This document shows, in pieces, positions 25,420-30,240 of a stretch of DNA of 30,240 nt. The notes beneath the pieces are model-generated. The model was not told where the DNA came from, did not search any database, and worked only from the letters and a program-made list of their open reading frames with translations. A program made the position numbers and the translations under genes. Position 1 is the first letter of the stretch. The number at the start of each line of letters is the position of its first letter. The DNA comes from Candidatus Pelagibacter sp. (lineage in GTDB: Bacteria; Pseudomonadota; Alphaproteobacteria; Pelagibacterales; Pelagibacteraceae), in NCBI GenBank assembly GCA_028097645.1, contig JAOHEU010000008.1, positions 1 through 30,240 of the forward strand, read 5' to 3'.

Positions 25420-28008
25420 ATGAATCTAGTCATAGTTGAAAGTCCAGCAAAAGCTAAAACAATTAATAAGTATTTAGGTGATAATTATACGGTTTTAGCT
25501 AGCTATGGTCACATTAGAGATTTACCATCAAAAAATGGTTCGGTTGATCCTGATCAAAATTTTAAAATGGAATGGGAAGTTGATAGCTTTTCTAAAAAGT
25601 ATTTAAAAGAAATTACTGATGCAGCAAAAGATTCAAGTAAAATTATTTTAGCAACAGACCCAGATCGTGAAGGTGAAGCGATAGCTTGGCACGTAAAAGA
25701 GTATTTAAATGAAAAAAAACTTTTAAAAGATAAAGAAGTTGAAAGAGTTGTTTTTAATGAAATTACCAAAAAGGCAGTAACATACGGCATAGATAATCCA
25801 AGACAAATTGAACCCCTACTTGTTGATGCTTATATGGCTAGAAGAGCTCTAGATTACTTGGTTGGTTTTAATATATCCCCTATTCTGTGGACCAAACTAC
25901 CAGGATCTAAATCTGCTGGTAGAGTACAATCCGTAGCTTTAAAACTTATAACTGAAAGAGAACACGAAATAGAGTCTTTCAATCCAGAAGAGTTTTGGAC
26001 CCTAAGTATTAATTTTCAAGATGAAAAGAAAAATTTAATTACTTCAAGTATTTCTCAATTAGAAGGAAAAAAAATAGAAAAATTTTCTTTTAAAAATAAA
26101 AATGAAATTAATGATGCTATAGCAAGTATTGAGAATAAGAAATTCAACATAAGTGATATTTCTTCAAAAATTGTTAGCAGAAACCCATCTGGTCCATTTA
26201 CAACATCAACTTTGCAACAAGTTGCTTCAAGTAGATTGGGATTTGGAGCTTCTAGAACAATGCAAATTGCTCAAAGATTATACCAAGGTATTGAGATAGA
26301 TGGGGAAACAATAGGATTGATTACCTATATGAGAACTGATGGGACAAACCTTTCAGCTGATGCAGTTTCAGATTTTAGAGATTTTATTAAAAAACAATAT
26401 GGAAATGAATATTTGCCTGAAAAACCTCTAAATTATTCAGGAAAGAAAGCCAAGAATGCTCAAGAAGCTCATGAAGCTATAAGGCCAACAGATATAAGTA
26501 GATCACCAGACACTGTTAAGAAATATTTAAGCACAGATCAACAAAAATTATACAATTTAATTTGGGGTCGAGCTTTATCATCTCAAATGGAGACTGCAAA
26601 ATTTGACAGAAACACAATAACAATAACTACAGAAGATGGTGGAACAATATGCAAATCTAGCGGATCTGTATTAAAATTTGATGGTTTCTTGAAAGTATTC
26701 CCAAGTCAAAGCAAGGACGAGGATGAAGCTACTTTACCTGAAATGTCAAAAGGACCAATTAATATTGAGTCCCTTATTGACGAACAACATTTTACTCAAC
26801 CTCCTCCAAGATATTCTGAAGCAAGCTTAGTAAAAAAATTAGAAGAACTTGGTATAGGCAGACCTTCAACTTATGCAAGTATCATATCTACAATTGCAAA
26901 CCGAGGGTATGCAGAAATTCTTAACAAAAGATTTTTTCCCACAGATCGTGGAAAATTAATATCTGCTTTTTTAGAAAAACTATTTTCTAAATATGTCGAT
27001 TATAATTTTACAGCTGGATTAGAGGACCAATTAGATGAGATAACGACTGGAAAAGAAAGTTGGATAAAAGTTTTAGAAATGTTTTGGAAAGATTTTAATA
27101 ATAACGTTTCAGAAGTAAAAGAAAAAAGAACAAGAGAAGTTTTAGATTTATTAAATGAAAGTCTAGGAACATTAATTTTTGACAAAGATAAAGATGGTAA
27201 AGTTGTTAGAAAATGTCAATTATGTGAAACTGGATCATTAAGTTTAAAGAATAGTTTTAGAGGTGGTGCCTTTATTGGGTGTTCAAATTACCCTGAATGT
27301 AAATTTACAAGACCCTTGTCTAAAGCAAAAGCGGCAGCACAATCTCAATTAGCAGAACCAAAATTTATAGGTAAACATGAAAATGGAAATGATATATTTT
27401 TAAAAAATGGAAGATTTGGTCCTTATCTTCAATATGAAAAAATACCTGAGGAAAAAACTGATGAAAAAATCACAAAGAAAAAAAGGAAAACAAAAAAACT
27501 TAAAGCTGATGTAAACGAACTTTTAAAAAATGTTTCAATACCAAAAGGCTTAGAATTAGAAAGTATTGATTTAGAAAAAGCTCAATTTTTATGTTCTTTA
27601 CCTAAGTCTTTAGGGTTAAACCCAGAAAATCAAAAAGAGATTACTTTAAATACTGGAAGATTTGGTCCATATCTAAAATGTGAAAACAAGTCTGCAAGAA
27701 TAGAAAATATTGAGGAAATATTTTCAATCGGCCTTAATAGAGCAATTACTTTAATAGCTGAAGCAAAACCAGGCAGAATGTCTTCATCTATAATCAAAGA
27801 TTTAGGAGAACATCCAGAGGATAAAAAGCCTGTAAGAGTGATGAAAGGTCAATACGGACCATATATTAAATATAAGTCTTTAAACGCAACAATACCTGAA
27901 GAAAAAGACCCAACAGACCTAACTATGGAGGAGGCTTTAATCCTTATTGAGAAAAGAAAAGAATACGATAAAAATAAGAAAACAAAAAAAAAGAAAAAGG
28001 TAAAATAA
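25420..28008 (+). CDS. topA: DNA topoisomerase I
   Basis: Type IA topoisomerase that relaxes negative supercoils by single-strand passage. The TOPRIM domain opens the protein (IVESPAKAKTINKYLG, ATDPDREGEAIAWH). Y303 in GLITYMRTDG is the catalytic tyrosine, and GRPSTYASII is a conserved core motif. After the core there is one zinc ribbon (CQLCETG ... GCSNYPEC). Three GxxGPYx repeats follow (NGRFGPYLQ, TGRFGPYLK, KGQYGPYIK), then a lysine-rich tail. At 862 residues the size is usual for alphaproteobacteria. It overlaps the next gene by one base (TAATG). Confidence 0.98.
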   Translation: MNLVIVESPAKAKTINKYLGDNYTVLASYGHIRDLPSKNGSVDPDQNFKMEWEVDSFSKKYLKEITDAAKDSSKIILATDPDREGEAIAWHVKEYLNEKKLLKDKEVERVVFNEITKKAVTYGIDNPRQIEPLLVDAYMARRALDYLVGFNISPILWTKLPGSKSAGRVQSVALKLITEREHEIESFNPEEFWTLSINFQDEKKNLITSSISQLEGKKIEKFSFKNKNEINDAIASIENKKFNISDISSKIVSRNPSGPFTTSTLQQVASSRLGFGASRTMQIAQRLYQGIEIDGETIGLITYMRTDGTNLSADAVSDFRDFIKKQYGNEYLPEKPLNYSGKKAKNAQEAHEAIRPTDISRSPDTVKKYLSTDQQKLYNLIWGRALSSQMETAKFDRNTITITTEDGGTICKSSGSVLKFDGFLKVFPSQSKDEDEATLPEMSKGPINIESLIDEQHFTQPPPRYSEASLVKKLEELGIGRPSTYASIISTIANRGYAEILNKRFFPTDRGKLISAFLEKLFSKYVDYNFTAGLEDQLDEITTGKESWIKVLEMFWKDFNNNVSEVKEKRTREVLDLLNESLGTLIFDKDKDGKVVRKCQLCETGSLSLKNSFRGGAFIGCSNYPECKFTRPLSKAKAAAQSQLAEPKFIGKHENGNDIFLKNGRFGPYLQYEKIPEEKTDEKITKKKRKTKKLKADVNELLKNVSIPKGLELESIDLEKAQFLCSLPKSLGLNPENQKEITLNTGRFGPYLKCENKSARIENIEEIFSIGLNRAITLIAEAKPGRMSSSIIKDLGEHPEDKKPVRVMKGQYGPYIKYKSLNATIPEEKDPTDLTMEEALILIEKRKEYDKNKKTKKKKKVK

Positions 28009-28469
28009 TGAATTTTGAAGATAAAATTAAAGAGCTAAAAATTGAGTTACCTGAAGCTAAAACCCCTGTTGGAAATTATGATGCAACTAAAATAGTTGGA
28101 AATTTACTTTATGTATCAGGACAGGTGTCAATAAATATTAATGGAGAGTTAATTAAAGGTAAAGTTGGTAAAGACTTAACTACAGATGAGGCTTATAAAG
28201 CTGCGGAAAGATGTGGAATAAGTATCATATCTCAAGTTAAAAGTGCTTGTGAAGGAGACCTTTCAAAAGTTAAGTCTTGCATTAAACTTACTGGATTTGT
28301 CAATTCAACAGAAGATTTTACAGAGCAACCAAAAGTAATAAATGGTGCTTCAGATATAATTGTTTCAATCTTTGGTAAAGCCGGTATGCATACGCGTGCT
28401 GCAGTGAGCGCTAATAGTCTACCTTTAGGTGTGTCTGTAGAAGTTGATGCAATTTTTGAGTTAAATTAA
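28008..28469 (+). CDS. RidA/YjgF family protein (long form)
   Basis: Enamine/imine deaminase family; classical members remove reactive 2-aminoacrylate-type intermediates. At 153 residues it belongs to the longer subgroup, whose substrates are less certain. NLLYVSGQVSI, VKSCIKLTGFVNST and the C-terminal HTRAAVSANSLP with the key arginine, then VSVEVDAIFEL, are typical. Translationally coupled to topA by a one-base overlap. Its stop lies one base from the convergent ugd gene, with no visible terminator between them. Confidence 0.92.
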   Translation: MNFEDKIKELKIELPEAKTPVGNYDATKIVGNLLYVSGQVSININGELIKGKVGKDLTTDEAYKAAERCGISIISQVKSACEGDLSKVKSCIKLTGFVNSTEDFTEQPKVINGASDIIVSIFGKAGMHTRAAVSANSLPLGVSVEVDAIFELN

Positions 28470-28470
28470 G

Positions 28471-29769
28471 CTATCTACCAATACCAAAATAATCAATTTT
28501 TAATTTTTTCATTTTTGTCGGTGAGTAAATATTTCTCAAATCAAAAATTTTAAATTTGTTTTTTTTAACAATTTTTTTAAAGTTTAATAATTTGAAATCA
28601 TTCCATTCAGTGTGTAAAACAATAAGATCACTATTTAAGCAAGCAGAAGATATATCATTATAATATTTTACATTTTTTAATTTTTTAAATTCATGTTTTT
28701 CTCCAGAAGGATCATAATAACGAATATTAGATTTTTTTTTGTTCAAATATTTTATCATTGGCACACTTGAAGCTTCACGCATATCATCTGTATTTGGTTT
28801 AAATGTAACACCTAAAAAAGTAACAGTTTTATTTATTAATTTACCATCAAGAATTTTTTCTAGTCTTTGAGTTAATAAAAGTTTTCTGCTATTATTTGAC
28901 GAGATAACACTTTTGACAATTGTTAAATCAGTTTTAAATTGATTTGCAGTATCAATTAATGCCTTTGTATCTTTAGGAAAACATGATCCACCATAAGCTG
29001 GTCCAGCTCTTAAAAATCTTTCACCTATTCGTTGATCTGAGCCCATTCCCTGAGAAACATCTTTAATATCAACACCTGTTTTTTCACATAAATTTGCTAA
29101 TTCATTTACGAAAGATATTTTTGTTGCCAAAAAAGCATTTGATGCATATTTAATTAATTCAGCACCTCTTCGTGATGTATTAAAATATCTACTATTTTTT
29201 TTAATAATTGGCATGTAAAGAGATTTCATTTTAGAATTAGCTTTTTTGCTATTAGTTCCAATAATTACACGATCAGGTCTTGAAAAGTCACTAATAGCTT
29301 CTCCCTCTCTTAAAAACTCCGGATTAGATACAACATCAACAAGATTTTTCTTCTTAAGTTTAAGAAGAATTTTTTCTATTTTATCACCTGTGGTTACTGG
29401 GACGGTAGATTTAGTAACTATTATTTTGTATTTAAAAATAATTTTTTTTAATTCGTGAACTACTTTAAAAACATATTTTAGATCAGCTGAATTAGAATTT
29501 TTTTTAGTAGGTGTACCTACACAAATAAATATGATATCTGATTGAGTAACTGCTTTTCTTAGATTGGATGTAAAAATCAATCTTTTATGTTTAGAATTTC
29601 TTCTTAAAATTTCTTCTAAGCCGGGCTCATATATTGGAACAATTCCTTGATTTAACAAGTCTATTTTATTTTTGTCATTATCAACACAATAGACTGTATT
29701 GCCTAAATCCGAAAAGCAAACACCACTTACAAGACCAACGTAGCCAGTTCCTATCATACATAATCTCAT
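28471..29769 (-). CDS. ugd: UDP-glucose 6-dehydrogenase
   Basis: Oxidises UDP-glucose to UDP-glucuronate with two NAD molecules, for surface polysaccharides. MRLCMIGTGYVGLVSGVCFSD is the NAD-binding start. STVPVTTG and PEFLREGEA are substrate-domain motifs, and C263 in AYGGSCFPKDTKAL is the catalytic cysteine. VTFLGVTFKPNTDDMREA near residue 315 marks the C-terminal domain. At 432 residues the length is normal. The start overlaps the galU stop by 4 bases (ATGA), so the two are one operon with galU first. This pair could feed the glycan block at 3-7.5 kb. Confidence 0.97.
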   Translation of the reverse strand: MRLCMIGTGYVGLVSGVCFSDLGNTVYCVDNDKNKIDLLNQGIVPIYEPGLEEILRRNSKHKRLIFTSNLRKAVTQSDIIFICVGTPTKKNSNSADLKYVFKVVHELKKIIFKYKIIVTKSTVPVTTGDKIEKILLKLKKKNLVDVVSNPEFLREGEAISDFSRPDRVIIGTNSKKANSKMKSLYMPIIKKNSRYFNTSRRGAELIKYASNAFLATKISFVNELANLCEKTGVDIKDVSQGMGSDQRIGERFLRAGPAYGGSCFPKDTKALIDTANQFKTDLTIVKSVISSNNSRKLLLTQRLEKILDGKLINKTVTFLGVTFKPNTDDMREASSVPMIKYLNKKKSNIRYYDPSGEKHEFKKLKNVKYYNDISSACLNSDLIVLHTEWNDFKLLNFKKIVKKNKFKIFDLRNIYSPTKMKKLKIDYFGIGR

Positions 29770-30240
29770 AGTCTTTTAATTTCCAAACTAGAGTTAATGT
29801 ATCCATTCATAGTGCCGCAATCCAAATATTTTCCTTCAAAATTATGTGCAATAAATTTTTCATTATCATTAATTAAAGCTTGAATGGCATCTGTGATATG
29901 TATTTCTCCACCTTTGCTAGGTTTTGTTTTTTTTAGTTTGTTAAAAATTGATCTTGGTAAAATATATCTGCCTATAACCGCTTTATTTGATGGCGCATTT
30001 TTTAAGTCAGGTTTTTCAATTACTCCATTTATTGAATAATCAGTTTTATTAAGTTTTTTATTAAGTTTATAGATGCCCCATCTTGAAACAGTTTTTTTGT
30101 TAACACTCATGCTTGCCATAACAGATGCTTTATATTTTTTATGAGAAGTAATCATAGATTTTGAGCAATTTTTTTTGATTATAAGATCATCAGGTAATAA
30201 CATTAAAAAATATTTATCTTTAATATATTTTTCAGTTTTA
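29766..30240 (-). CDS. galU: UTP-glucose-1-phosphate uridylyltransferase, 5' end cut by window edge
   Basis: Makes UDP-glucose from UTP and glucose-1-phosphate. The frame stays open to the right edge, so the N-terminal half is outside; about 158 C-terminal codons are visible. FLMLLPDDLI is the nucleotide-sugar strand, followed by NKAVIGRYILP, GGEIHITDAIQALI and GKYLDCGTMNGYI, all diagnostic of bacterial GalU. An ATG at 30203 falls in the middle of a core beta strand and is not the true start. Directly precedes ugd in the transcript. Confidence 0.92.
   Translation of the reverse strand, partial: KTEKYIKDKYFLMLLPDDLIIKKNCSKSMITSHKKYKASVMASMSVNKKTVSRWGIYKLNKKLNKTDYSINGVIEKPDLKNAPSNKAVIGRYILPRSIFNKLKKTKPSKGGEIHITDAIQALINDNEKFIAHNFEGKYLDCGTMNGYINSSLEIKRL

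Noticed and set aside
28466..28475. Terminator between the convergent RidA-family gene and ugd
   Set aside because: The two stop codons are one base apart and no hairpin with T-run is visible in either direction.

Overview
The window is a compact, very AT-rich stretch of bacterial chromosome with gene spacings of a few bases and many TAATG-type stop/start overlaps. Gene content (a heterotetrameric sarcosine oxidase operon, gatCAB, a pyrB-pyrC-plsY-topA run, an alphaproteobacterial-style PyrB and degenerate PyrC) and the low GC point to an alphaproteobacterium, most likely SAR11/Pelagibacterales. That placement is inference from gene content and composition, not from a marker tree.

Layout. 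1-2936: dapA (cut by the left edge, minus strand) divergent from a secreted Slt-type lytic transglycosylase. 2937-7515: a small surface-polysaccharide block holding a sialyltransferase-like (GT52-type) glycosyltransferase, a radical SAM/SPASM protein convergent with it, a 390-bp non-coding stretch and two overlapping extended-SDR sugar epimerase/dehydratases. It ends at a class II tRNA-Ser(GCU) on the minus strand. 7654-12787: an operator-like palindrome and soxB-soxD-soxA-soxG, which oxidise sarcosine to glycine and 5,10-methylene-tetrahydrofolate. 12822-14370: a family 3 solute-binding protein and a HisM/GlnP-type permease, with no ATPase gene nearby. 14371-15388: three small membrane proteins. 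The first is the pore domain of a pentameric ligand-gated ion channel that has lost its extracellular domain; the third is a 54-residue miniprotein.

15398-22024 (minus strand): gatC-gatA-gatB, an O-methyltransferase, trhO, a MATE exporter and a secreted thermonuclease-like protein, all tightly packed. 22075-28469 (plus strand): ruvX, pyrB, pyrC (metal-binding HxH motif lost), plsY, topA and a RidA-family protein. 28471-30240 (minus strand): ugd and galU (cut by the right edge), which make UDP-glucose and then UDP-glucuronate for surface glycans.

Most of the window is conserved housekeeping. The parts that merit attention are the glycan block at 3.1-7.5 kb and the channel remnant at 14.4 kb. 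No transposon, integrase, CRISPR array or rRNA was seen.
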